Of a stretch of 64,000 nucleotides of DNA, positions 24,398 to 32,704 are shown one piece after another. The stretch covers positions 496,001 through 560,000 of the forward strand of contig JADKDV010000001.1 of the NCBI GenBank assembly GCA_016718315.1, in the 5' to 3' direction. Origin of the DNA: Candidatus Obscuribacter sp. (GTDB taxonomy: Bacteria > Cyanobacteriota > Vampirovibrionia > Obscuribacterales > Obscuribacteraceae). Numbering within the stretch: the stretch's first letter is position 1; the number at the start of each line of letters is the position of its first letter. The notes beneath the pieces are model-generated. The model was not told the DNA's origin. It did not search any database and worked only from the letters and a program-made list of their open reading frames with translations. A program made the translations under genes and the position numbers.

Positions 24398-26524
24398 ATG
24401 TCCGTTAGTGGCAACGAAATAGGAGATTTGCTAGTAGACATCGGACTGATCACCCCGGAAGAACTGGAAAACGCCCATAACGAGCAATCCAGAACCGGGG
24501 AGAGACTATCTCTTGTCCTGGAAAAACTCGGACTGGTCTCCCACAATCAGCTCAAAGATGCCCTCGAACTGCAGTACGGGGTCAACTATATCTCGCTGTC
24601 TAAAAATCCGCCGGCTTCCGAAATAGTCGCACTTTTGCCGGAAGAATTGAGACGCAAACACAGAGTCATCCCAGTCTCACACCATGGCACTCAGTACACC
24701 ATTGCCATGGTTGACCCAGATGACATCATCGCCTTTGACAGCCTGCGCTTGCATCTCAAAAGTGGTCAGATCAAAAAAGTTGTCTGCACAGCCGATGACT
24801 TTGAGTTTTTCATAGCCAAGCTTGATCAAGAGCAAGAACAAGCTAGCCAGGACAAACAGAAGCTAGAACAAGAAGTAACAACAAAACCAGCTGCAGCTAA
24901 AAAGGGCGAATCAAAAAAGACTGCACGCAAAACTCTCCATTCGTTGTTTGATGATGACGACGACGATGAGCTGGAGCCAGTAAAAGAAAGCCTGACTGTG
25001 GCTGAGCCAGTTGTTGCAGCCAATGCTGCAGCTGATTTGATGCAATCACTGGAGCTATCAGCGTCACAATCGAATGAAACGAGTGAAGAGGTAGAACCTG
25101 CACCAGTGACTACTGAAGTGCAGGAAATTGAACACTCAGTTGATATTGTCAGAGATGAGCCAAGCGAAGAGCCGTCGCTTTCTCTTGACTCGTTAACACC
25201 TATAGAAGCAGTGGTGGCCAATGTCGCCACCCATCTTGCTGATAACGCTCCGACTATTACAGGCAGCCCACTTTTGGAAGAGATCGTAGAGTCAGAATTT
25301 GCAAGCTTTTCAGACTCGGACTTCTATGAATCTCAAATCAGCACCAAAGAAAGTTATTCACACATGAGTTCTGAAGAAGAACTGAGCCGTGTACTCGACA
25401 TGGTGCTGGGAGATTCAGATGACTTGCTTGAGCCTTTAACTCCAGAAGAGAGAATACAAGAACCACAGTTGCTACCTCAATCAGTTATTACTGAACAGCC
25501 GACTCATACTGAAATAGATACTAAGCCTGAGGCTGATTCAGAGCCAGTTATCGAGATGTTGGCAAGCCAGACCGAGTCAATGTCCGACACAAGTATCGAT
25601 TCAGATACAAACTCTTCTGGAGATCCTCTCGCTGAACTGTTTTCGACTCGTCTAGATAGCGAGCCTGCTGCCCCAGAACTTGAAGCAGATACTGAGACTG
25701 TGGCACCAGCTATAGTACCGGCAGCCACAGCAGACTTCGAGGCCGAGACGCCTATTTCAGCCACTAAAATTGCCACTGACAATGCAACAATTAGTACACC
25801 AGAACCAATACCGGTTGCGGCAATGCTCAGAACTCCTGCAGACGAGATAGCCAACGCGCCGGCAATGACACCAGTACTGGCTCCAGTTGGCACTTCTTCA
25901 GCAGTTGCCGCCTCAGCAAATAGCGCTACCACCATAAGTTCGCCAGCGACTCCATCCAATGGCGGTCTGGCCTCTCAGGCGATAACAGGCAATCCAGTGC
26001 CTGTAGTAGATACAGTACAACAAGATTCGGCGGTAGCAGTTGCAACTGCCCCGGCTCCGGCACAAGCTCCAGTTTCGGCTGCTGCTGCTCCAGCTCCCGA
26101 GACAACTCCTGCTCCTGCCTCTACGACCCCAGCTCCTGCCTCTACGACCTCAGCTCCCGCTCCGGCTCCGGCAGCGGCTCAACCTCAGCCAGGAGAGCAA
26201 CTGATGAGTCTGGCTCGCGATATAGTGAGCAAAGCAGTGCAACAAAAGTGGTCAGACATTCATCTGGAGCCTGAACAGTCCACGATGAGTCTGCGCTACT
26301 TCAAGAGTGGAGAGCTGCTTGCTGACTGCAAACTACCCTTACAAATTAATCAGCCTTTAGCAGGCAGCTATAAAAAAATGGCAGGACTCGATGCCAGAGT
26401 CTCAGGCCGTCCACAAGACAAACGCTTTGCCACTACACTCAATGACATCACAGTCGAGCTAAGAGTGACCACTATGCCATCTGACTTTGGCGAAATGATT
26501 GCGATTTCAATTAAATACGATTGA
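24398..26524 (+). CDS. PilB/GspE-like protein lacking the ATPase core
   Basis: A 708-residue protein. Residues 5-145 are an MshEN/T2SSE-N domain (EIGDLLVDIGLITPEELENA, ERLSLVLEKLGLVSHNQL, YGVNYISLS, LLPEELRRKHRVIPVS). Residues 150-600 are a long Glu/Ala/Pro/Thr-rich disordered linker with APAPAST repeats. Residues 605-708 match the N2 domain that precedes the ATPase in PilB/GspE (KWSDIHLEPEQ, then RYFKSGELLADC, RPQDKRF and ELRVTTMPSDFGEMIAI). The chain then stops. No Walker A, Walker B or Asp/His boxes and no Cys4 zinc site are present. AGGAG lies 5 bases before the ATG. It could be a regulatory partner of a pilus ATPase encoded elsewhere. The MshEN arginine is missing. Confidence 0.7.
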   Translation: MSVSGNEIGDLLVDIGLITPEELENAHNEQSRTGERLSLVLEKLGLVSHNQLKDALELQYGVNYISLSKNPPASEIVALLPEELRRKHRVIPVSHHGTQYTIAMVDPDDIIAFDSLRLHLKSGQIKKVVCTADDFEFFIAKLDQEQEQASQDKQKLEQEVTTKPAAAKKGESKKTARKTLHSLFDDDDDDELEPVKESLTVAEPVVAANAAADLMQSLELSASQSNETSEEVEPAPVTTEVQEIEHSVDIVRDEPSEEPSLSLDSLTPIEAVVANVATHLADNAPTITGSPLLEEIVESEFASFSDSDFYESQISTKESYSHMSSEEELSRVLDMVLGDSDDLLEPLTPEERIQEPQLLPQSVITEQPTHTEIDTKPEADSEPVIEMLASQTESMSDTSIDSDTNSSGDPLAELFSTRLDSEPAAPELEADTETVAPAIVPAATADFEAETPISATKIATDNATISTPEPIPVAAMLRTPADEIANAPAMTPVLAPVGTSSAVAASANSATTISSPATPSNGGLASQAITGNPVPVVDTVQQDSAVAVATAPAPAQAPVSAAAAPAPETTPAPASTTPAPASTTSAPAPAPAAAQPQPGEQLMSLARDIVSKAVQQKWSDIHLEPEQSTMSLRYFKSGELLADCKLPLQINQPLAGSYKKMAGLDARVSGRPQDKRFATTLNDITVELRVTTMPSDFGEMIAISIKYD

Positions 26525-26610
26525 TTTAATAACTCGCAAATCAGCAACTAACAATCAACAAACACGTCAGTTACAACTTTTATTTTGCAGACAAAAACGG
26601 TAAGAACTAG

Positions 26611-26985
26611 TTACTCTGACTTGCTCTCAACGCTAGCCACAGGCTCAGCATCCGAAGCTTTTGGCTTAACCGAATCAGCAGGCTGTTCGTCAGCTATTTC
26701 TTCGTCTAACATGCCGTGATTGCGAAACAACCACATGCCACCAAATACGATGATGGCCACTCCTGCAATCGCTGAAGCATAGTTAAGAGCCGAGAAAATA
26801 CTAATCCACATCGGATTGGGTGGAGGCGCTGTGACAAAAATCTCTTGCGTTTTGAGCTTGGGCTCTGCCAGCACTGCTAGAGCGCAGGATGACCAAACAA
26901 AGGCTGTGGCAACAAAAGGAGCTAAAGCACTCTTACAAATTTTCGGGCTGTTTTTGCTCGCATCCCATTTTTGTAATAGGCCCAT
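26611..26985 (-). CDS. small membrane protein, unknown function
   Basis: A 124-residue protein from the ATG at 26985, which has GAGGAG 5 bases upstream. An upstream in-frame start would lack a ribosome site. The N-terminal hydrophobic stretch (ALAPFVATAFVWSSCALAVLA) is a signal peptide or anchor. A second membrane segment (ALNYASAIAGVAIIVFGGMWLF) follows near residues 65-87. The tail is acidic with Pro/Lys/Ser (DEEIADEQPADSVKPKASD). No family recognised. Confidence 0.55.
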   Translation of the reverse strand: MGLLQKWDASKNSPKICKSALAPFVATAFVWSSCALAVLAEPKLKTQEIFVTAPPPNPMWISIFSALNYASAIAGVAIIVFGGMWLFRNHGMLDEEIADEQPADSVKPKASDAEPVASVESKSE

Positions 26986-27167
26986 AACTGCTCCTCGCTT
27001 GATAAGCTCAAAAACTGACAACCAATTATAATACGCTTGCCGCCGCTCATGTGGTATTTCATGCCCATTTGCCCGGCTTTGCCTATCACTACACAAAAAT
27101 GCATTTAGGCTTTAAGATTATCAGATACAACAATAATAGGCGGTGGAGGCGTATTGCGACTCGGACT

Positions 27168-27740
27168 ATGAATATGATTAAGTGGGCTTTAGCGCTAGCC
27201 TTAACTACCAATCTCGCTATGGCACTTACAGCCGCCAACACGTCTTTTGTATTTGCCCATGAAGCCAAGGGTGTCGAGTCGTCACTCATTATCAATGCCA
27301 GCCCGCAGTCGGTATTTGAGCATATCCAGTCTTCTCGAACTATGGAACCGGCCAGGCGTAAACTGGTAAGTCATGAAGGGAATGTTGCTGTCATTGAGGA
27401 AAATTTTGAAGACGTGCCTTTTATTGGCAAAGTCAAATGCACCTATCAAGAAGTAGAAACCCCGGGAAAACGGGTCGAGTACAAGATGATCACTTCAGAT
27501 AAGTTCAGATCCTTTGAAGGTGTATGGGACCTGACACCGACCGGCGACGGTGAAACTCTTGTTAAACTCCATGCTTTAACTGAGTCCAAAATTAACGTAC
27601 CCTTTGCTTCCGCTATAGGCAATCCATCTGCCCTTAGGGATGTGCAGCGTCGCCTCAAAAATCTAAAGACCTGGACCGAAAAAGACAACAGCTGCAAAAG
27701 TCATAACGAAGCCAACAAAACTACTAATAGCTCAATCTAA
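27168..27740 (+). CDS. secreted SRPBCC/polyketide-cyclase-like protein
   Basis: About 190 residues. A signal peptide (IKWALALALTTNLAMALTAANT) is followed by an SRPBCC-like fold. It starts GVESSLIINASPQSVFEHIQ, the usual opening of START-like domains, and ends with ALRDVQRRLKNLKTWTE, the long C-terminal helix. Such domains bind hydrophobic ligands, but no ligand can be inferred. An ATG further upstream would put a basic extension before the signal peptide and is less likely. It precedes the thioredoxin gene by 12 bases. Confidence 0.65.
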   Translation: MNMIKWALALALTTNLAMALTAANTSFVFAHEAKGVESSLIINASPQSVFEHIQSSRTMEPARRKLVSHEGNVAVIEENFEDVPFIGKVKCTYQEVETPGKRVEYKMITSDKFRSFEGVWDLTPTGDGETLVKLHALTESKINVPFASAIGNPSALRDVQRRLKNLKTWTEKDNSCKSHNEANKTTNSSI

Positions 27741-27752
27741 CCTGAGGTCCAG

Positions 27753-28229
27753 ATGCCCTTAAACTTTTCAGTCACGGCAATGACAATGCTTATTGCCATG
27801 ACCCTTGCCCTTGCTCCGTTTGCCGCTACTAGCATCCAGGCTAAGCCCACTGGCGCCACTAGCAAAAAAAGCAGTGCTGCTAAAGAAATTGTCTGGGAAA
27901 GCAGTTGGAAAGAAGCGACAGCAAAGGCAAAAGCCTCAGGCAAGCCTATAATGCTCGACTTTTATACTGACTGGTGCGGTTGGTGCAAACGTCTGGATCG
28001 CGATGTCTACACACATCCTGCTATTATCAGTCAACTGGGCGGTCGTATGATCTTCCTCAAGGTCAATCCAGAGCGCTCTCCATCCGAGAACAACCTGGCA
28101 TTGAGATACAAGGCCGGTTCATTCCCAACGGTAGTCGTGATTGATGCTCAAAAAAATGAAAAGGGGCGCATTGAAGGTTATTTGCCACCAGAGCGCTTTT
28201 TAGTATCTATATTGGACACTTTGCGCTAA
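27753..28229 (+). CDS. secreted thioredoxin-fold protein (WCGWC)
   Basis: A 158-residue protein with a signal peptide (MLIAMTLALAPFAATSIQA). Its thioredoxin-like domain has WESSWKEATAKAKASGKPIM, then LDFYTDWCGWCKRLDRDVY with the CGWC redox pair near residues 75-78. SFPTVVVID supplies the cis-Pro. This is the Thioredoxin_7/DsbD-gamma-like type, so a role in periplasmic thiol reduction is likely. GAGG precedes the ATG. The stop overlaps by 3 bases with the stop of the convergent Gln/Pro-rich gene. Confidence 0.8.
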   Translation: MPLNFSVTAMTMLIAMTLALAPFAATSIQAKPTGATSKKSSAAKEIVWESSWKEATAKAKASGKPIMLDFYTDWCGWCKRLDRDVYTHPAIISQLGGRMIFLKVNPERSPSENNLALRYKAGSFPTVVVIDAQKNEKGRIEGYLPPERFLVSILDTLR

Positions 28230-29755
28230 TCCCAGGCGGTAGCTGGATCATAAGTATAATTGGGGTCCTTTTCGTCGGTCACTGAGTCCTGACGCTGCTT
28301 ATCCCACTGTGCACTTTCTTCACCAGGGTTATCCCACCAGCCACCACTCATAGAGGCATTGGGCACATTAGAATAGACTGGCTGCTGTGCTGGTTGAGCT
28401 TGTTGAGCCGATTGCTGTGGCTCTGGCATGACAGCACCAGAGTACTGTTGATTGTATTGACCTTGATAAGGTTGCGGTTGATTGCCACCGTTGTTATTGG
28501 GCTGGAAGCCAGATTGCGGAATCTGATTGGTCTGACTGATTTGCTGCGCGTATGCTGACTGCTGGGGCGGAATCTGATTGGTCTGACTGATTTGCTGTGC
28601 GTACGCTGACTGCTGGGGCGGAATCTGATTGGTCTGACTGATTTGAGGATTAAAACCAGGCTGAGTAACTGGTTGTGCTGGTAGCCCCCAGGGAGACGGT
28701 GCAACTGCTGGTTGAGGCTGACTGATTTGCTGTTGAAAAACTGGCTGACCACCCGACATGGACTGGGCCGTTGCGGCCGGCATGGGCTGCTGCATGTAAG
28801 GCTGTGCTGGCGCCTGCGCACTGGGCCATGAGCCGGCCGCTTGTGCCGTATTAGGACTTACAGTCTCAGCAAAGACCTGCACTGGTGCTGGCTGTACAAT
28901 TGGATTGTTTTGACTGATCTGCTGACCATAAACACCAGGCTGAACAACTTGAGGAGCAGGCACCACTGGGTTATCGTCAAAACTATCCCAGGGATTGCTT
29001 GGTTGACTGGGCAATGGTGCCTGGGCTACGGGCTGGACAAATGGTTGAGGCTGAGGCGGCACAACTGGCGACTGTACTACAGGTTGCACTAACGGCTGAG
29101 GGACTGGCTCACTGTGCGGGTAGTCGGGGTGGCTAAAAGGCGAGACACCTTCCAGGTTTGCTGGCATCAAAGAATTTAAGCCAGTCTTGCTTGTCTTACC
29201 TGGAGACTCGCTGTCCGTATCTCCCCAGGGATTACCAAAGCCACTAACCTCTTGAATCAAATCAGCACCAGCTGGCTGCGGCAAAAAAGTTTCATGGGCA
29301 CTATCGCTCTGCGGCGGCCAGGTTTGCCCATCGCCAGAGGTCAAGGCTGACGACTCAAATTCGGCATCGTCAGGTAACCGAGAATGCTCTAGAGTGGCTT
29401 CCAATTGATTACGAAATTCGCCTGGAATCTGTTTGAGAGTCTGAGATTGTGAATTGAAGGAAGCTGAAGCGTGGACAGGCGGAATTACACCGGAAGAAGC
29501 CGCCACCAGCCAGTCACCGCAAGTCTTAGAACAGATGCCCTGCGAGTTTAGCTTCTGCAAAATCATAGTAATGTATTCAGCAAACTGTGCTGAATTTGGA
29601 CCAAAGATCTTTTCGTATTCATGGTGGACAAGCACCACTTCTTGTTGAATCGAGGAAAAAAGCACTGCCAGAGCTTTATCTGAGGTCCGCACACAATCCT
29701 GCTGCAACCTTCTCAGCTGCCAGTCTGGATCCTGCATTCCCCAATTATTTTGCAC
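28226..29755 (-). CDS. Gln/Pro-rich repeat protein with conserved N-terminal domain
   Basis: About 509 residues from the GTG at 29755. This start is fixed by a perfect AAAGGAGG eight bases upstream, although an ATG lies 30 bases before it. Residues 1-100 look globular and helical (DPDWQLRRLQQDCVRTSDK, then LAVLFSSIQQEVVLVHHEYE). The rest is disordered and rich in Gln, Pro, Ser and Asn. It includes three tandem QISQTNQIPPQQSAYAQ units and several more QISQ elements. No membrane segment or signal peptide. No family recognised. The composition suits phase separation or a flexible scaffold, which is inference. Confidence 0.6.
   Translation of the reverse strand: MQNNWGMQDPDWQLRRLQQDCVRTSDKALAVLFSSIQQEVVLVHHEYEKIFGPNSAQFAEYITMILQKLNSQGICSKTCGDWLVAASSGVIPPVHASASFNSQSQTLKQIPGEFRNQLEATLEHSRLPDDAEFESSALTSGDGQTWPPQSDSAHETFLPQPAGADLIQEVSGFGNPWGDTDSESPGKTSKTGLNSLMPANLEGVSPFSHPDYPHSEPVPQPLVQPVVQSPVVPPQPQPFVQPVAQAPLPSQPSNPWDSFDDNPVVPAPQVVQPGVYGQQISQNNPIVQPAPVQVFAETVSPNTAQAAGSWPSAQAPAQPYMQQPMPAATAQSMSGGQPVFQQQISQPQPAVAPSPWGLPAQPVTQPGFNPQISQTNQIPPQQSAYAQQISQTNQIPPQQSAYAQQISQTNQIPQSGFQPNNNGGNQPQPYQGQYNQQYSGAVMPEPQQSAQQAQPAQQPVYSNVPNASMSGGWWDNPGEESAQWDKQRQDSVTDEKDPNYTYDPATAWD
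28517..28645 (-). repeat. 51-bp tandem repeat coding QISQTNQIPPQQSAYAQ
   Basis: Units begin at 28517, 28568 and 28619, exactly 51 bases apart. The first two are full and nearly identical, and the third is partial. The period is a multiple of three and keeps the frame. The array is intragenic and lacks spacers, so it is not CRISPR. Confidence 0.85.
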
Positions 29756-29763
29756 GCTTTCAA

Positions 29764-29771
29764 CCTCCTTT
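29764..29771 (-). promoter_or_regulatory. ribosome binding site fixing the GTG start at 29755
   Basis: AAAGGAGG on the minus strand is the strongest Shine-Dalgarno seen in the window, 8 bases before GTG 29755. It lies inside the longer possible frame that starts at 29785, so the longer start is probably not used. Confidence 0.6.
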
Positions 29772-29956
29772 CCCAACATACCCAAAACGCCCCAGTTGAA
29801 CCTATTACAACCACAGCAATGTGGCGATGTTAAGAGGCGTTAACAATTACAAACGCCTTACCCGCTCTCCGCTCTCTAATTTTCTCCCATTGGCAAGCTA
29901 GTGGATTGATAAGAGCAAAATCCAGCTAAAATTATGTCTTGCACTAAAGGATATCT

Positions 29957-30874
29957 ATGCCAAGCAAATTCGTAAATTTCACCAGCGGGATAGTGCTCAG
30001 CGTCCTGGTCAGTTTTGCCCCGGTCTTTGCCACAAGCCCTGAATTCACACGCCATTATGATCTGGGAATGGATTTTCTCAATCGAGACCAGTATAAATTG
30101 GCAATACCAGAGTTTGATCTGGCCATTAATTCATCACAAAACCAGGGCAGTGATACAGCTAAAGTCCTGGTGCAGCGTGGCACCGCCTACAGTGCCCTCA
30201 AAAATTATGCAAAAGCTCTCATCGATCTCAATAAAGCCCTTGAGCTTGACCCTAAAAATGATCTGGGATTCAATAATCGCGGTGCAGTTTATCTGCGCAC
30301 ATTTAAACCAGAGCTAGCGGCCAGAGATTTTGATCAAGCAGTGAGAATAAACCCCGAAAATAAATACGCTGTAGTCAACCGAGCTGGTGCATTTATGATG
30401 CAGGCAAATCCAGGCACCAAAGTGAGCAGCACCGTCTCATGGCTAAATACAGGCAAGCACTGGCAGTCTGATTTTGCAGGACATGCCGCCGCACTAACGG
30501 CTCTGTCTTATCTAGTGTCTCGAGATAGTGCCGCATTTAATGGCATGGTCGATACTGCCCTCAAAAAGCTTGATCGACTGAAGTGGCCCTTTCCTCTATT
30601 TCAATATTTCAAAGGCAAAAAGACCGTTGACGATGTGCTGGAAGCGGCCGAAGACAGCACCTACAACTTGATGCAAGCTCAGTGCTTCCTGGCCATTGAT
30701 GACTACTGCAAAGGCAATATGGAGCAAGCTTTGACCAGACTCGATTTTGTCACCAAACATGGCACAGTCAACTCAGTGGAATACTGGTTGGGGCAAGACT
30801 TGATCAAACGTATAAGTGATGGCAAAAAGCCAGCGCCTGCTAAAAAAGCACCCGCTAAAGCCATCACAAAATGA
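29957..30874 (+). CDS. secreted TPR protein, first gene of a two-component operon
   Basis: A 305-residue protein with a signal peptide (FTSGIVLSVLVSFAPVFA). TPRs follow (FTRHYDLGMDFLNRDQYKLA, then VLVQRGTAYSALKNYAKALI and LGFNNRGAVYLRTFKPELAA). The C-terminal half is helical with no motif, and ends in a Lys/Ala/Pro tail (KKPAPAKKAPAKA). AAAGGA lies 7 bases before the ATG. Its stop overlaps the histidine kinase start by 4 bases (ATGA). It may sense or relay an envelope signal to the kinase, which is inferred from the overlap only. Confidence 0.75.
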   Translation: MPSKFVNFTSGIVLSVLVSFAPVFATSPEFTRHYDLGMDFLNRDQYKLAIPEFDLAINSSQNQGSDTAKVLVQRGTAYSALKNYAKALIDLNKALELDPKNDLGFNNRGAVYLRTFKPELAARDFDQAVRINPENKYAVVNRAGAFMMQANPGTKVSSTVSWLNTGKHWQSDFAGHAAALTALSYLVSRDSAAFNGMVDTALKKLDRLKWPFPLFQYFKGKKTVDDVLEAAEDSTYNLMQAQCFLAIDDYCKGNMEQALTRLDFVTKHGTVNSVEYWLGQDLIKRISDGKKPAPAKKAPAKAITK

Positions 30875-31935
30875 CAGGATTTAGTGATAGAGAGCAACTC
30901 CTGAGCATCTTCAGGGTCTTAATTGCACTTCTAGCACTGCAGTCTTGCCAGCAGCTGGCCCAATTAGATAGCTTTGTCCTTAATTTACTTGGTATCACCC
31001 AGGCCAGTGCTCAACCTCCTGAGCATCTAATACTGATAGCTTTACCAGCAATACTAGCCGGCGCGTTAGCAATCTATAGCGGTGAAGTCCTGAGCGATAA
31101 ACATCGTCTGATGGTGATGTTGCAGCTTATTTCGCTGTCATTTTTAGTACAGTGGTTTTTGCTTACGACTTACAAACTACCAATAGCCCCCATGTCCGCC
31201 ATACTGACCGTACTGGCCGGCACATTAATGGGCAACGTGCTTAAGAGACAAAATCAAAAGCAAAGCCTGATGCAAACAAGTTTGATGCAATTGCAAATGA
31301 CCAATGACGAGATAGCCAGCACCAGGCTCTCTATGGTCAAGCAAGATGAGGCAGATCGGCGCATACTCGCAGCAGACTTACACGACCAGGTCTTAAACGA
31401 TCTCAAACAAGCTAAAGCAAAACTCGCTGAGTTACCCAAGAGTCCGGACACAGATCAGCTGCGCCAATTGCTTGATCAAAGTGCCAATCAAATCCGCACA
31501 GTAATGGAAAACTTGACTCCCTCTGTGCTAGAAAATCTTGGGCTGATAAGCGCCCTGGAAGATTTGTTGAGTCAGTCGGCCCAAAGAGCTAATCTGAGGA
31601 CGCGACTGGATAAGGGCAGTGTCGAGACTCTAAGCTTTGATCCGGTGGAAGAGCTTTTAATTTATCGCATTGCCCAAGAAGTGCTGAACAATACAATTAA
31701 GCATGCTGGCGCCAGACAAGTGACGGTCAAAATAGAAAGTACCAGTGAGTCGGTCATTATCAGCATCACAGATGATGGCAAAGGCATAGAGCCCGATAAA
31801 GAAAGAGGCATCTCAAGAGGCTTGCGCTATATCAGACAGAGAGCCGATATACTGGGAGCAATTGCTAGCTGGCATCCTGGTAAAGACAATAAAGGCACCA
31901 CTTTTAAATTACAGATACCACTCAGAGGTCAATGA
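30871..31935 (+). CDS. sensor histidine kinase (HisKA_3/NarL type)
   Basis: A 354-residue kinase. Four or more hydrophobic segments lie in residues 13-122 and no large sensor domain is visible. A short coiled linker follows, then the HisKA_3 dimerisation helix with phospho-acceptor His171 in ADLHDQVLNDL. The HATPase_c domain has the N box QEVLNNTIKHAGA (269-281), the G1 box DDGKGI (301-306) and SRGLRYIRQRADILGA. HisKA_3 kinases normally pair with LuxR/NarL regulators; the regulator gene overlaps by 4 bases. The signal is probably membrane-linked or delivered by the upstream TPR protein. Confidence 0.88.
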   Translation: MTGFSDREQLLSIFRVLIALLALQSCQQLAQLDSFVLNLLGITQASAQPPEHLILIALPAILAGALAIYSGEVLSDKHRLMVMLQLISLSFLVQWFLLTTYKLPIAPMSAILTVLAGTLMGNVLKRQNQKQSLMQTSLMQLQMTNDEIASTRLSMVKQDEADRRILAADLHDQVLNDLKQAKAKLAELPKSPDTDQLRQLLDQSANQIRTVMENLTPSVLENLGLISALEDLLSQSAQRANLRTRLDKGSVETLSFDPVEELLIYRIAQEVLNNTIKHAGARQVTVKIESTSESVIISITDDGKGIEPDKERGISRGLRYIRQRADILGAIASWHPGKDNKGTTFKLQIPLRGQ

Positions 31936-32702
31936 TGCAAACTCTCTCCGTGTTGATATGCGAAGACTTACCAGCACTGCGTCTACATGCCAGGCAGGTA
32001 TTGACCGAGGTCTTTGCAGGCAAAGCTGAGATCAAAATTGAAGAAGCACAAAATGGACAGGAAGCCATCAAAAAAGCGGAGACACACAAACCAGCCTTGA
32101 TCTTGATGGACATTGCCATGCCCGAAGTCAATGGTATTAAGGCAGCTTCGGCAATCTGGGCTAGTGCTCCCCATACCAAGATACTTTTCTGGTCTCAATA
32201 TCAACACGAAGCTTACATAAGAGAGCTGGGCAAAATAGTCCCGGACGAAGCTATTCACGGCTATCTACTTAAAAGCGAATCCGACGAACAGCTAAAGGAA
32301 GCTATTACCTCAGTTTATTTCAGTGACCTCCCCTACATAGGCAAACAGATTGAGGCTGTAAAACATCGACTAAGAGACAAAACAAGCGCCATTACTGACC
32401 TTGAATACCAGACTTTGCTGGATATATTTGCCGGACTTACAGATAAGGCCATTGCCCAGAAAGAGCATATTTCATACCGAGGCGCACAAAATAGACTTTC
32501 GACACTTCTCAATAAAATACTAAAAGGCGAAGATTCATACTTACGAGAAACAGCCGGTAAGGAAGTCTTTAATCCTCGCACCCGCCTGATTTACGAAGCA
32601 TTGCGTCGTGGTCTGATTTCTATGGAAGATCAAAATCAACTGGAAGAAGACCTGGACAACTGGCTCTTTAGCGAATACGGCTGGGAAAAACAAGAAGTCT
32701 AA
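31932..32702 (+). CDS. response regulator with receiver and LuxR-like HTH
   Basis: A 256-residue protein. The receiver domain (1-125) has acidic residues at 11-12, phospho-acceptor Asp60 in LILMDIAMPEVNG, Ser88 and Lys114 (YLLKSES). Residues about 152-197 (TDLEYQTLLDIFAGLTDKAI, then AYRGAQNRL-like SYRGAQNRLSTLLNKI) look like a diverged LuxR/NarL helix-turn-helix. The usual 'LTxRExEVL' start is altered to ITDLEYQTLL. A 55-residue C-terminal extension rich in Glu/Leu follows. It is coupled to the kinase by an ATGATG overlap and ends 2 bases before a convergent stop. Confidence 0.82.
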   Translation: MMQTLSVLICEDLPALRLHARQVLTEVFAGKAEIKIEEAQNGQEAIKKAETHKPALILMDIAMPEVNGIKAASAIWASAPHTKILFWSQYQHEAYIRELGKIVPDEAIHGYLLKSESDEQLKEAITSVYFSDLPYIGKQIEAVKHRLRDKTSAITDLEYQTLLDIFAGLTDKAIAQKEHISYRGAQNRLSTLLNKILKGEDSYLRETAGKEVFNPRTRLIYEALRRGLISMEDQNQLEEDLDNWLFSEYGWEKQEV

Positions 32703-32704
32703 AT

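Noticed and set aside
24826..25230. Ser-rich open frame on the minus strand
   Set aside because: It is the shadow of the Asp/Glu/Ala-rich linker of the PilB-like gene; codon bias of that linker creates it.
28517..28645. Regular repeats resembling a CRISPR array
   Set aside because: The units are contiguous with no unique spacers, the period is 51 (a multiple of three), and they code for a repeated peptide in frame.
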